A stretch of DNA of 64,000 bases from TMP-86 sp044226865 (lineage in GTDB: Bacteria > Pseudomonadota > Gammaproteobacteria > Steroidobacterales > Steroidobacteraceae), in NCBI GenBank assembly GCA_044226865.1, contig JBGAGE010000005.1, positions 62,001-126,000 on the forward strand. The letters are read 5' to 3'. The position numbers and the translations under genes were made by a program. The notes below the pieces were generated by a model. The model did no database searches. It worked only from the letters and a program-made list of their open reading frames with translations, and was not told where the DNA came from. This document shows, piece after piece, positions 47,731 to 56,294 of the stretch (position 1 is the first letter of the stretch; the number at the start of each line of letters is the position of its first letter).

Positions 47731-49046
47731 ACACCGCGCTCAAGGAACGATCGGAACTGGATGAAGCGCTCGCCGCGGCGGAAAGCCGCTTCGCCGCCGC
47801 CAACCCCAAGAGCCGCGCGCGGCACGAGCGCGCCGCAGCCGTGCTGCCCGCCGGGCATTCGCGCCAGACGCTGTTCTTCGCGCCCTTCCCGCTCACCATC
47901 GCGGGCGGCAAGGGTTGCCGCATCACCGACATCGACGGCCACGAATATCTGAACATGGTGGGCGACTACGCGGCAGGGCTGTTCGGCCATCAATGCGAGC
48001 CCCTGCAGCGCGCCGCGCTCGAGGCCATGCAGGCGGGCATTTCGCTCAGCGGTCCCAATACCCGCGAAGTCGAATTCGCCGAGTACATCTCCAAGCGCAT
48101 TCCCTCCATGGAACAGGTGCGCTTCTGCAATTCCGGCTCCGAGGCCTGCCTGTTCGCCACCCTGGTGGCGCGCCACGCCACCAAGCGCCCGAAGATCCTG
48201 GTGTTCAACGCCTGCTACCACGGCGGCTTCATGATCTACGGGCCGAACGACCCCGCGTTGAGCGTGCCCTTCCAGACGGTGAAGGCGGACTACAACGACG
48301 TCGAGGGCACGCGCGCCATCCTGCGCGCCAATGCCACGGACATCGCCGCGGTGCTGGTGGAACCGGTGATGGGCTCGGGCGGCGCCATCGTCGGCACGCC
48401 GGAGTTCCTGGGGATGCTGCGCGAGGAGACGCGCAAGGCCGGCGTGGTGCTGATCTTCGATGAAGTCATGACCTCGCGCATGGGACCCGGCGGCGTGCAG
48501 GGCATCCGCGGCATCCGTCCCGACATGACCACGCTGGGCAAGTTCTGGGGCGGCGGTTTTGCCTTCGGCGCTTTCGGCGGCTCGCGCGAGTTGATGCGCC
48601 ACCTCGATGTGCGCTCGGGCGGAGTGCTCTCGCAGGCCGGCACCTTCAACAACAACGTCATTACGATGACCGCGGGTCTCGTCGGCGCGCGCGATGTGTA
48701 TTCACCGGAAGCCTGCGTCAAGCTCAACGCGCTGGGTGACCGGCTGCGCGAACAATTGAATGAGCTCGGCCATTCCCTGCAGCTGCCCTTCCAGGCCACC
48801 GGCCTCGGCGGCGTCATGAACACGCATTGGAACGCAAAGCCGGTCACCGAACCCAGCGTGGTGGTGCCGGTGGGCGCGACGGTACGGCGGCTTTTCCAGC
48901 TGGAGATGATCGAGCGCGGCTACTACGTGGCCCAGCGCGGCATGATCAACCTCTCGCTTCCCATGCAGGAAAGCGATCTCGCCGGCTTCGTGGCGGCGGT
49001 GCGCGACTACCTCGGCCGCTACGGCTCGCTGCTGCCGCGCACGTGA
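47727..49046 (+). CDS. class III PLP-dependent aminotransferase
   Basis: A 439-residue enzyme close to the glutamate-1-semialdehyde aminomutase/beta-transaminase branch. RARHERAAAVLPAGHSRQTLFFAPFPLTIAGGKGCRITDIDGHEYLNMVGDYAAGLFGH opens it; VRFCNSGSEACLFATLVAR and FNACYHGGF bind PLP phosphate; VLIFDEVMTSRMGPGGVQG has the PLP aspartate; TTLGKFWGGGFAFGAFGG holds the Schiff-base lysine. It probably converts an amino acid to the keto acid handled by BKACE. ATGA overlap with BKACE and a GTGA overlap with the following permease. Confidence 0.92.
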   Translation: MNTALKERSELDEALAAAESRFAAANPKSRARHERAAAVLPAGHSRQTLFFAPFPLTIAGGKGCRITDIDGHEYLNMVGDYAAGLFGHQCEPLQRAALEAMQAGISLSGPNTREVEFAEYISKRIPSMEQVRFCNSGSEACLFATLVARHATKRPKILVFNACYHGGFMIYGPNDPALSVPFQTVKADYNDVEGTRAILRANATDIAAVLVEPVMGSGGAIVGTPEFLGMLREETRKAGVVLIFDEVMTSRMGPGGVQGIRGIRPDMTTLGKFWGGGFAFGAFGGSRELMRHLDVRSGGVLSQAGTFNNNVITMTAGLVGARDVYSPEACVKLNALGDRLREQLNELGHSLQLPFQATGLGGVMNTHWNAKPVTEPSVVVPVGATVRRLFQLEMIERGYYVAQRGMINLSLPMQESDLAGFVAAVRDYLGRYGSLLPRT

Positions 49047-50425
49047 GTTCCGCGCCGGCCCTCCGCGGCAATATTGGATATTTCCAATTCCTGTCGCTGG
49101 GCTTCGGCACGATGATCGGCTCGGCCTGGGTGATCCTGCTGGGCGATTGGCTGGGCAAGGCCGGACCGGGCGGCTCGGTGCTGGGCTTTGCCGGCGGCGC
49201 GCTCATCGTCATGGCCATCGGCGCCTGCTACGCCGAGCTCACGGCGCTGTTGCCCGAGGCCGGCAGCGAATTCATCTACGCGCACCGCATCTACGGCCGC
49301 GGCGTGGCTTTCACGGTGGGCTGGTTCCTGGTGCTGTATCTCATCAGCGTTACCGTATTCGAGGCGCTCGCGCTGACCTGGATCGCCGAAATGCTGATTC
49401 CAGCCTGGAAATCCGCCACGCTGTACAGCGCGTTCGGCAGCGTCATCACCGGACAGACGCTCATCATCGGCATCGGCGCGGCATTGGCCATCTTCGCCAT
49501 GAACCTGGCGGGCACGCAGGTGGCGGTGGTCTCGCACAGCGTGCTCACCTATGGCTTCCTGCTGGTGGTGCTGTGCATCCTGGCGGCCATCCTCCTGCAC
49601 GGGGATCCCGCGCACCTGCAGCCGCTGTTCGCCACCACCAATGGCAAGTCCTGGCTCCTGGGCAGCAGCGGCATCTTCGCCTTTTGCGCGTATGCGTTGA
49701 ATGGCTTCCAGACCATTCCGCAGGCCATCGAGGAGCGTTCGGGGCGCACCAACCTGCGCACCATCGGCATCGTCATCGTGGCCTCGATCGCCGCCGGCGC
49801 GGCCTTCTATTGCCTGGCGGTGATCGCGGCCAGCTTCGCCATGCCCTGGCAAAAGCTCGTGTCCGAGCCCTTGCCCATGATCGCCGCCGCCGCCACCCTG
49901 CCGCACGGGCAGACCGTTGCACAGATCCTGCTGGTGGCCACCGCCGTGTCGCTGGTGAAGGCGTGGAATGGCGTGTTCATGATGGCGGTGCGGCTGCTGG
50001 TGGCGATGGCGCGCGCCGGCTATGTGGCGCCGGCGTTCACGCGCCTGCATCCGCGGCTGGGTTCGCCGGTGATGGCCTTGTCGTTCATCGCCGCGCTCAA
50101 CATCGGCGGCATCTTCTGGGGCAAGGCGGCCATCGCACCCATCACCGACATGTGTGCCATGGTACTCACGCTGACCTACGTGATGTGCTGCGTGTCGGTG
50201 CTGCGGCTGCGCCGCCGCGGCGGCCAGGCGCAGTTCCAGGTTCCCGGTGGCAGCAGCATCATCTGGGTGGGGCTGCTCGGCTCGGTGATCATGGCGATCG
50301 TTGCGTTCGCCGCACCCTTTTGGCAACGCGGCGGGCTGCCGCTGGAGTGGCAATTGCTGGCGGCCTGGGGCACGATCGGCATCGCTGTGTTCTTCACGCG
50401 CGTGCGCCGCACGGTGCACGCGTGA
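49043..50425 (+). CDS. APC-family amino-acid/amine permease (regulon permease 2)
   Basis: A 460-residue, 12-helix carrier similar in layout to permease 1: GNIGYFQFLSLGFGTMIGSAWVILLGDWLGKAGPGG, GACYAELTALLPEAGSEFIYAHRIYGRGVAFTVG, AYALNGFQTIPQAIEERSGRTN and VRLLVAMARAGYVAPAFTRLHPRLGSPV. Start is GTG at 49043, overlapping the aminotransferase stop by four bases. Third gene of the operator-B operon. Substrate unknown. Confidence 0.9.
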   Translation: MSSAPALRGNIGYFQFLSLGFGTMIGSAWVILLGDWLGKAGPGGSVLGFAGGALIVMAIGACYAELTALLPEAGSEFIYAHRIYGRGVAFTVGWFLVLYLISVTVFEALALTWIAEMLIPAWKSATLYSAFGSVITGQTLIIGIGAALAIFAMNLAGTQVAVVSHSVLTYGFLLVVLCILAAILLHGDPAHLQPLFATTNGKSWLLGSSGIFAFCAYALNGFQTIPQAIEERSGRTNLRTIGIVIVASIAAGAAFYCLAVIAASFAMPWQKLVSEPLPMIAAAATLPHGQTVAQILLVATAVSLVKAWNGVFMMAVRLLVAMARAGYVAPAFTRLHPRLGSPVMALSFIAALNIGGIFWGKAAIAPITDMCAMVLTLTYVMCCVSVLRLRRRGGQAQFQVPGGSSIIWVGLLGSVIMAIVAFAAPFWQRGGLPLEWQLLAAWGTIGIAVFFTRVRRTVHA

Positions 50426-50442
50426 GCGCCGGCATGGCGCTC
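50424..50442. terminator. possible bidirectional terminator hairpin
   Basis: GAGCGCC / GGCGCTC, a perfect 7 bp stem with a 5-base loop, in the 29 bases between the convergent permease and GntR genes. No T tract. Confidence 0.3.
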
Positions 50443-50454
50443 ACACAGGTGCGC

Positions 50455-51216
50455 TCAGCCCGCGGTGATGGGCAGGCTTTCCCAGTAGCCCGGAATCTTG
50501 TCGAGCACCGCGAGGTCGCGGCGCATGGCGTCTTCCGCCGCGGCCGGATCGCGCGCCTGGAAGGCCGCCAACAGGCGTTCGTGGTGATCGAGGGCGGCAC
50601 GTCGCGAAGTGGGCGTCCGGGTCAGCAGCGATACCGTGCTCGCGACGAGCGGCGCCATGCGCAACCACAGCATCTGGATCAGCGAGACCAGCACCGGATT
50701 TTCCGCAATGCGGTAGATCTCGAAATGGAAGGCCATGTTCAGCGCCGTGAAGGTATGCATGTCGCCGTTGGCGATGCTCTTCTCGATGCCGGTCTCGACC
50801 GCGCGCAGATGCTCGATCTGCACCAGGGTGATGTTGCGTGCCGCCAGCGCGGCGGCCTTGCCTTCGAGCTGCTGGCGCAGGTCGATGAGTTGCTCCACCT
50901 GCCGCCGGTTCAGCGTCGGCATGCGGGCCGAACGGTTGGGAAGCCCTTCGAACGCGCCTTCGGAGGTCAGGCGGCGCAACGCCTCGCGCACCGGCATCTC
51001 TCCCATGGACAGCTCCTTGGCCAGCGCGCGCAGCGTGATCACTTCCCCAGGCCGGAAATGGCCCGCCAGCACCGCTTCCTTGAGCGCGGCATAGGCGCGG
51101 CTGTGCGCGGCCTCGCCCGGCACCTGTCGGTCCGCGGCGGAGACCGCAATCGAGCGGCGCGCAGCCTTGGCGCGGGGCTTGCGGGTGGTGGAGCGTCTGG
51201 ATTTGTTCATGGGCAT
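50455..51216 (-). CDS. GntR-family (FCD subfamily) transcriptional regulator
   Basis: A 253-residue repressor-type regulator. After a basic tail (MNKSRRSTTRKPRAKAARRS), the winged helix covers about residues 38-105: AYAALKEAVLAGHFRPGEVITLRALAKELSMGEMPVREALRRLTSEGAFEGLPNRSARMP. The ligand-binding FCD domain follows with LIDLRQQLEGKAAALAARNIT, NMAFHFEIYRIAENPVLVSLIQMLW and RRAALDHHERLLAAFQARD, whose Asp/His residues typically hold a metal and a carboxylate effector. Divergent from the flavoprotein gene with operator C between them, so it is probably autoregulated. Confidence 0.93.
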   Translation of the reverse strand: MPMNKSRRSTTRKPRAKAARRSIAVSAADRQVPGEAAHSRAYAALKEAVLAGHFRPGEVITLRALAKELSMGEMPVREALRRLTSEGAFEGLPNRSARMPTLNRRQVEQLIDLRQQLEGKAAALAARNITLVQIEHLRAVETGIEKSIANGDMHTFTALNMAFHFEIYRIAENPVLVSLIQMLWLRMAPLVASTVSLLTRTPTSRRAALDHHERLLAAFQARDPAAAEDAMRRDLAVLDKIPGYWESLPITAG

Positions 51217-51293
51217 CGGCGGATATCCGGTCCTTCGAAGGGCAGAAAGCCTAGTCCCTGCGCGCCGGGGCGGCAAGCGCAGCGTCGTATGGA

Positions 51294-51318
51294 TGATCAC
51301 ATGAGGTCGAATTGATCA
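51294..51318. promoter_or_regulatory. operator C, TGATCA-N13-TGATCA
   Basis: TGATCA at 51294-51299 and 51313-51318. The second half-site ends one base before the flavoprotein ATG at 51320, and the element covers the GAGGT that would serve as its ribosome binding site. Confidence 0.75.
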
Positions 51319-51319
51319 G

Positions 51320-53602
51320 ATGAGCAACAATCCGCTTCCAGGCAGCGCCCGCGTGGTGATCATCGGTGGCGGCATCGGCGGCAGCAGCGCCGCTTACCAC
51401 CTCGCGGCATTGGGCGTGAAGGACGTGGTGCTGCTGGAGCGTTCGATGCTGAGCTCCGGCACCACCTGGCACTCCACCGGCAACATGGAGACCTACCGCG
51501 CCGACCCGCTGGTGTTCGACATGGTGCGCTACGCGGCGCGCACCTACCCGCAACTGGCCCAGGACACGGGGCGCGAGATCGGCTGGCGCAACGTCGGCCG
51601 CGTCCATTACACCGACCGCGCCGATCGCTGGGAGGTGATGCGCACGCTGCCAGAACTGGGAAAGGCGCGCGGCATCGTGCTTGAACTGATGACGCCGGCG
51701 CAGGTGGCCGCGCGGCTGCCCATCATCGATCCCGAGGGCCTCGCCGGCGGAGTGTGGATCCCGAGCGACGCGCGGGTGAATGCCACCGATGCGGTGCAGG
51801 CCTTCGCCGCGGCAGCACGCGCCAAGGGCGTGAAGATATTCCAGGACTCGATGGTGAAGAGCATCGCCGTGCAGGACGGCGTGGTGCGTGGCGTGGAGAC
51901 CGCGCAGGGCCGTATCGATTGCGACATCGTGGTGCTGTCGGCGGGTTTGTGGTCACGCGACCTGGCGCGCACCTGCGGCGTCCGCCTGCCCATGTACGCG
52001 CTCGAGCATCAGTACATCATCACCAAGCCTCACGGCATCTCGCGCGAGCTGCCGTTGTTCCTGTCCTACGACGACCAGCTGTACGGCCGCGAGGAAGTCG
52101 GAGGCCTCATGATCGGGAGCCTGGATGACGATGCCATCGCCCTGCCGGCGGCGGCGCTGCCACAGAACTTCTCCTTCGCCCTCCTCAACGAGCGCTGGCC
52201 GCAGTTCGAACCCTACATGGCCACCGCGATGCGGCGTTTCCCCGTGATGCGCCAGGCCGAGATCAAGATGCTGCTCAATGGACCGGAGAGCTTCACCCCG
52301 GACGGCCAGATGCTGCTCGGGCCGGCGCCGGGCGTCAGCGGCCTGTACACGGCCTGCGCATTCAACTCGAACGGCATGGCACTGGCGCCGGCGGCGGGCC
52401 GCTATGTGGCCGAGTGGATCGTCGAGGGCGAGCCGAGCGCCGACGTGGCGCCCTTGGACGTGCGCCGCTTCTCCCCGCCGCAAGCGGCGGAAGGCTACAT
52501 GCGCGCGCGCGCCAGCGAAATTCCAGGTTTCCATTGCCGCATGCACGCGCCCGACGGCGACTATCGCAGCGCGCGCGATATCCGCCATTCGCCGCTGCAC
52601 GCGCACGCCGCGGCGGCCGGCGCGCGCTTCGTGTCGGTTAACGGTTGGGAGCGCGCCGCGTGGTACGCACCGCGCCCGGATGCGCGCCTGGTGGAGACGG
52701 TGGCCGAGGAGGTGCGCGCCGCGCTCGAACAGGTGCTCCTCGTGGACCGCTCCGCCGACGTCAAGTGCGAGGCGACGGGAGACACCGCCGATGCCGGTGA
52801 GACGCAGTCGGCGGAGCTCCAGCATCTGGGCGGTGCGCATGGGCAGATCGAGGCTTGGGGGCGCAGCCTGCCGTGGCGCTCCGGCCACCGCTTGCTCACG
52901 GCATCGCCCGACCAGGAATCCAGGGTCATGGAATGGCTGCGGCGCGCGGACGCCAGCGAATTGCATCCGTGGATGGACCTCACGCCCGGGTTCGCGATGT
53001 TCGAGCTGCACGGCCCGGAGCGCAAGGCACTGCAGGCGGAATTGCTGCTCGCCACGGACGGCCACGACGTGCGGATCTTCGCCGACCGCGACGCCGATTC
53101 CGACCTGCTGCTCCTCCCCGCCGACGGCGCCGCACACTTGTGGCAACAACTGTTGTCCATCGGCGCGCGCCATGGACTGCGCCCCGGCGGCCACCTGGCG
53201 CAGGAAGCGCTGCGGATACGGCGCGGCATCCCCGGCTTCGGCGCCGAGGCCACGCCGGCACGGCTTGCCATCGAACTGGGCCTGCGCACCAGGGGCGCAG
53301 CGTCGACCGCCGCACCGCGCACCCACGCACCGCGCCGCCTGGTCGCGCTGACCAGCCCCATGCCCTATCATGAGTTCGGCTCGCGCGAAGTGGTGATGCA
53401 CGCCGGCGAAGTGGTCGGCGAGTTGACCTCGCGCGTGCGGCTGCCGGGTTGGCCGGAAACCGTGGCGCTGGCGTTGGTCGATCCCACGCGCTGGCAACCG
53501 GGGGCCGCACTCGAGACGGTGGCCGGCGGCAAGTCCTGGCCGCTGTTGCCCCGCGAGACCGCCTGGAACCAGATTCGTGCAGCCGACGCCGCCGGAAGAT
53601 AA
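51320..53602 (+). CDS. FAD-dependent sarcosine/dimethylglycine dehydrogenase-like protein with GcvT-like half
   Basis: A 760-residue flavoenzyme predicted to oxidatively remove N-methyl groups. Residues 1-400 form a DAO-fold domain (RVVIIGGGIGGSSAAYHLAALG dinucleotide motif; GTTWHSTGNMETYR, where the His is the covalent flavin site in dimethylglycine dehydrogenase; YTACAFNSNGMALAPAAGRYVAEWI). Residues 430-760 form the folate-binding GcvT-like part (GLRPGGHLAQEALRIRRGIPGFGAE). In characterised relatives this half captures formaldehyde as methylene-THF. The middle region (540-600) is degenerate. Operator C abuts the start. Confidence 0.88.
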   Translation: MSNNPLPGSARVVIIGGGIGGSSAAYHLAALGVKDVVLLERSMLSSGTTWHSTGNMETYRADPLVFDMVRYAARTYPQLAQDTGREIGWRNVGRVHYTDRADRWEVMRTLPELGKARGIVLELMTPAQVAARLPIIDPEGLAGGVWIPSDARVNATDAVQAFAAAARAKGVKIFQDSMVKSIAVQDGVVRGVETAQGRIDCDIVVLSAGLWSRDLARTCGVRLPMYALEHQYIITKPHGISRELPLFLSYDDQLYGREEVGGLMIGSLDDDAIALPAAALPQNFSFALLNERWPQFEPYMATAMRRFPVMRQAEIKMLLNGPESFTPDGQMLLGPAPGVSGLYTACAFNSNGMALAPAAGRYVAEWIVEGEPSADVAPLDVRRFSPPQAAEGYMRARASEIPGFHCRMHAPDGDYRSARDIRHSPLHAHAAAAGARFVSVNGWERAAWYAPRPDARLVETVAEEVRAALEQVLLVDRSADVKCEATGDTADAGETQSAELQHLGGAHGQIEAWGRSLPWRSGHRLLTASPDQESRVMEWLRRADASELHPWMDLTPGFAMFELHGPERKALQAELLLATDGHDVRIFADRDADSDLLLLPADGAAHLWQQLLSIGARHGLRPGGHLAQEALRIRRGIPGFGAEATPARLAIELGLRTRGAASTAAPRTHAPRRLVALTSPMPYHEFGSREVVMHAGEVVGELTSRVRLPGWPETVALALVDPTRWQPGAALETVAGGKSWPLLPRETAWNQIRAADAAGR

Positions 53603-54896
53603 ATCCACGCACGATGCGCCCCTGGTGCGCGCCATGGGCACCTGGGGGCTGGCCGCGTCGATCGTCAACCTGACCATCGCCGGCAGCATCTTCGTGCTGC
53701 CCGGCACGCTGGGTGCGTCGATGGGTGCGGCGGCGCCCGTGGCCTTCCTGCTCGGTGCACTGTTGTTCGTGCCGCTGATGCTGAGCCTCGCGGCGGTGGG
53801 GAGCCGGGTCATCAACAGCGGCGGTCCCTACGTGTTCGTGGAAACCGCCTTCGGCCGTTTTCCCGGGTTCCTGATCGCAGCGCTGCTGTGGATCTCCAGC
53901 GTGTCGGGCAGCGGCGGCCTCGCCGCCGCGCTGGCTGACCAACTCGGCCACGTGCTCCCCTGGCTTGCGCCGGCAACGGCACGCGTCCTGTTGCTGCTCA
54001 CCGTCTACACCATTCTCGTGCTGGTCAATGCGGCGGGCGTGCGCAGCGGCGCCGCGGTGAATGCCACGTTCGCGCTGGCCAAGACCATGCCGCTGCTGCT
54101 CATCGCCGTCCTCGGCCTGGCCCATGCGCAGCCCGGCAACTTTCACGTCAGCCAATGGCCGCCCGCCGGCGCGCTGGGCACCGCGCTGATCCTGGTGGTG
54201 TTCGCCTACTCGGGCGTGGAGACAGCGATGGCGCCGTCGGGCGAAATGCGCGACAACGACAAGATGGTGCCGCGCGCCGTGGTGTTGGGCGTGAGCGCGG
54301 TGGTGTTGCTGTACATCGTGATTCAATCCGTCTGCCAGGCCGTGCTCGGCGCGCAACTTGCGGGACATCCGGCGCCGGTGAGTGCGGTAGCCGAGCGCGT
54401 GATTACCGGGGGCGGCGCCATCGTGATCGGCACCGCCGCCATCTCGCTGTTCGGCTCCATGCAGGGCGACATGCTCGGTACCTCGCGCCTCTTATACGCG
54501 CTGGGGCGCGATGGCTTGCTGCCCGCGCCCCTGGCGCGCATCACACCACGCACCCGCGTACCCCTGGTGGCGCTGATCACGCATGCAGCAGCGGCATTCT
54601 CGATGGCGGTAGCAGGCAGCTTCAATTCGCTGGCACTGGTCTCCGGCGGCGCCTTCTGCTTCGTGTACATCGGCTGCGCCGCCGCCGCCTGGCAACTGCA
54701 GCGGCGCGGTTACAGCCAGACCGCCGCACCGCTTTCGCTGCCCGGCGGCGGCCTGATACCCGCGCTGGGCATTGCCGGCTTTTCCCTGATTCTGCTGACG
54801 TTGGCGCGCGCAGAGTGGCTCGCGATCGGCGCAGCCACGCTCGCCATCTGCGCGCTGTACGCCATCGCGCAATTCAAGGGATCGGGGCGGCGCTAA
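53577..54896 (+). CDS. APC-family amino-acid/amine permease (regulon permease 3)
   Basis: A 439-residue carrier with 12 helices: LAASIVNLTIAGSIFVLPGTLGASMGAAAPVAF, NSGGPYVFVETAFGRFPGFLIAALLW, FAYSGVETAMAPSGEMRDNDKMVPRAVVLG and GTSRLLYALGRDGLLPAPLARITPRTRVP. GTG at 53577 overlaps the flavoprotein end by 26 bases; an ATG at 53634 is an alternative. It shares operator C with the flavoprotein gene and is probably the uptake partner of that enzyme. Confidence 0.88.
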   Translation: MQPTPPEDKSTHDAPLVRAMGTWGLAASIVNLTIAGSIFVLPGTLGASMGAAAPVAFLLGALLFVPLMLSLAAVGSRVINSGGPYVFVETAFGRFPGFLIAALLWISSVSGSGGLAAALADQLGHVLPWLAPATARVLLLLTVYTILVLVNAAGVRSGAAVNATFALAKTMPLLLIAVLGLAHAQPGNFHVSQWPPAGALGTALILVVFAYSGVETAMAPSGEMRDNDKMVPRAVVLGVSAVVLLYIVIQSVCQAVLGAQLAGHPAPVSAVAERVITGGGAIVIGTAAISLFGSMQGDMLGTSRLLYALGRDGLLPAPLARITPRTRVPLVALITHAAAAFSMAVAGSFNSLALVSGGAFCFVYIGCAAAAWQLQRRGYSQTAAPLSLPGGGLIPALGIAGFSLILLTLARAEWLAIGAATLAICALYAIAQFKGSGRR

Positions 54897-54910
54897 GAAA
54901 TTCGCAGGCG

Positions 54911-54930
54911 GAGCGCCGTTGCGCTCTTTC
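54911..54930 (+). terminator. probable terminator of the flavoprotein-permease operon
   Basis: GAGCGC / GCGCTC stem with CGTT tetraloop followed by TTTC, 15 bases after the permease stop. Confidence 0.5.
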
Positions 54931-55088
54931 AATTCGTACGGCTTGACCATTGTCGCTTTCGGCGCGATCACGCTCGAAAGTGATGTCTCCCGCTTCCACT
55001 CCGACCATCGAGGTCGGCGGAGAAAGGGATCAATCAAGCCGGGCGCATTTGGAAGCAGCCAGATAGGAAGCTCTTCGTCGGCGCGTTC

Positions 55089-55772
55089 TCAACCGGTGCG
55101 TAGATCCTGCAGCAGCGATCCGTGCGAAAGCGTTTCCTGCTCGTGGCCCTTCTCACGCCAGGGTTCGCGCAGCGCCGCTGCGTACCAGTCGCGCATCGAC
55201 GGCAAGTCGAGCAATCGCTGCGAATAGGCGGCTGCCGTGGCCGATAGCGGTGGCGTGTAGGTTTGGAAGCGGAATGCCACAGGAGCGTAAAAAGCATCAA
55301 CTGCGGTGAAATGCGGTCCGGCGAGGAAGGGGCCGCCGAATCGCTTCAGTCCTTCGGTCCACAGCGCATCGATGCGGCTCACGTCTGCAAGGACCGCCGG
55401 TGTGAACGCGTGGATGCGCACGCGGATGCCGCAATTCATGCTGCACACCGAGCGCAGGCTGGAAAATCCGGAGTGCATCTCGGCGCTGGCGCAACGTGCC
55501 CAGGCGCGCGCCGCTGCATCCGCCGGCCATACGGAGGGATGCGCCTCGGCCACATATTCCGCGATGGCCAGGGAATCCCACACCACGCGGGGGCCGTCCA
55601 CCAGACAGGGTACCTTGCCGGTGGGTGAAAAGGACGTGAAGCGGCTGGGCTGGCCTTCCTCGGCGAAGGGCACGAGCTTCTCGTTGAAGCCGATGCCGAG
55701 CTCGCGCAACAGCACCCAGGGACGCAGCGACCACGAGGAGTAATTCTTGTTGGCGATGTAGAGATCGTACAT
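55089..55772 (-). CDS. glutathione S-transferase
   Basis: A 227-residue GST. The thioredoxin-like N-terminal domain starts MYDLYIANKNYSSWSLRPWVLLRELGIGF, with serine at the glutathione-activating position, then FTSFSPTGKVPCLVDGPRVVWDSLAIAEYVAEAHP containing the cis-proline and the ES/DS glutathione contact. The all-helical C-terminal domain includes FGGPFLAGPHFTAVDAFYAPVAFRF. Last of a three-gene minus-strand operon with the membrane protein (1-base gap) and the cytochrome. Confidence 0.92.
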   Translation of the reverse strand: MYDLYIANKNYSSWSLRPWVLLRELGIGFNEKLVPFAEEGQPSRFTSFSPTGKVPCLVDGPRVVWDSLAIAEYVAEAHPSVWPADAAARAWARCASAEMHSGFSSLRSVCSMNCGIRVRIHAFTPAVLADVSRIDALWTEGLKRFGGPFLAGPHFTAVDAFYAPVAFRFQTYTPPLSATAAAYSQRLLDLPSMRDWYAAALREPWREKGHEQETLSHGSLLQDLRTG

Positions 55773-55773
55773 G

Positions 55774-56238
55774 TCAGCTCCGTTTGCGGCGCACGAATTG
55801 CCATAGAATGCCCAACAGGATCATATCGAGAATCACCGCACCGATGCCGAAGGCGATGCGCCCGCCGGCAGCGGACACGGGTGTCGGCGTGCCGATGCCG
55901 CCCAGGGACATGCCGCCGCTGAATTGCCGCGGACCGTCACCGAAGGCCACCCAATTGAAAACCGACGCCATCCCCGCCACCACCACCAGCACCAGCGTGC
56001 TCGAGCCCCAGGAATTCTTGTCCGAGGCATTCACCAGCGGCGCGAAGCCGCCGGCGAAGAACACGAGGCCGGCCACCCCCACCACCCAGCGCGGTGCATG
56101 AAAATTCTCCGGCGGGGCGTGGATCCAATCCATGGCCAGCGCAATGACAAGCCCGCCCGCGACCCAGAACAGCAGAGCGAAACACCATTTTCCGGCGGTG
56201 GAGAGGGGAGGTGCAGCGGAAGGATTCACGCGTGACAC
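55774..56238 (-). CDS. hypothetical four-helix membrane protein
   Basis: A 154-residue protein with four hydrophobic segments: WCFALLFWVAGGLVIALAMDWI, WVVGVAGLVFFAGGFAPLV, STLVLVVVAGMASVFNWVAFG and AFGIGAVILDMILLGILWQFV. A Gly/Pro-rich stretch lies before the last helix. Family not recognised. GTG start at 56238; one base separates its stop from the GST start codon. Confidence 0.65.
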   Translation of the reverse strand: MSRVNPSAAPPLSTAGKWCFALLFWVAGGLVIALAMDWIHAPPENFHAPRWVVGVAGLVFFAGGFAPLVNASDKNSWGSSTLVLVVVAGMASVFNWVAFGDGPRQFSGGMSLGGIGTPTPVSAAGGRIAFGIGAVILDMILLGILWQFVRRKRS

Positions 56239-56294
56239 GATGACACCGGTGCTCGCCGCCGCGCAAGCACCGCGCCCGAATTTCGTGCCCGGCT

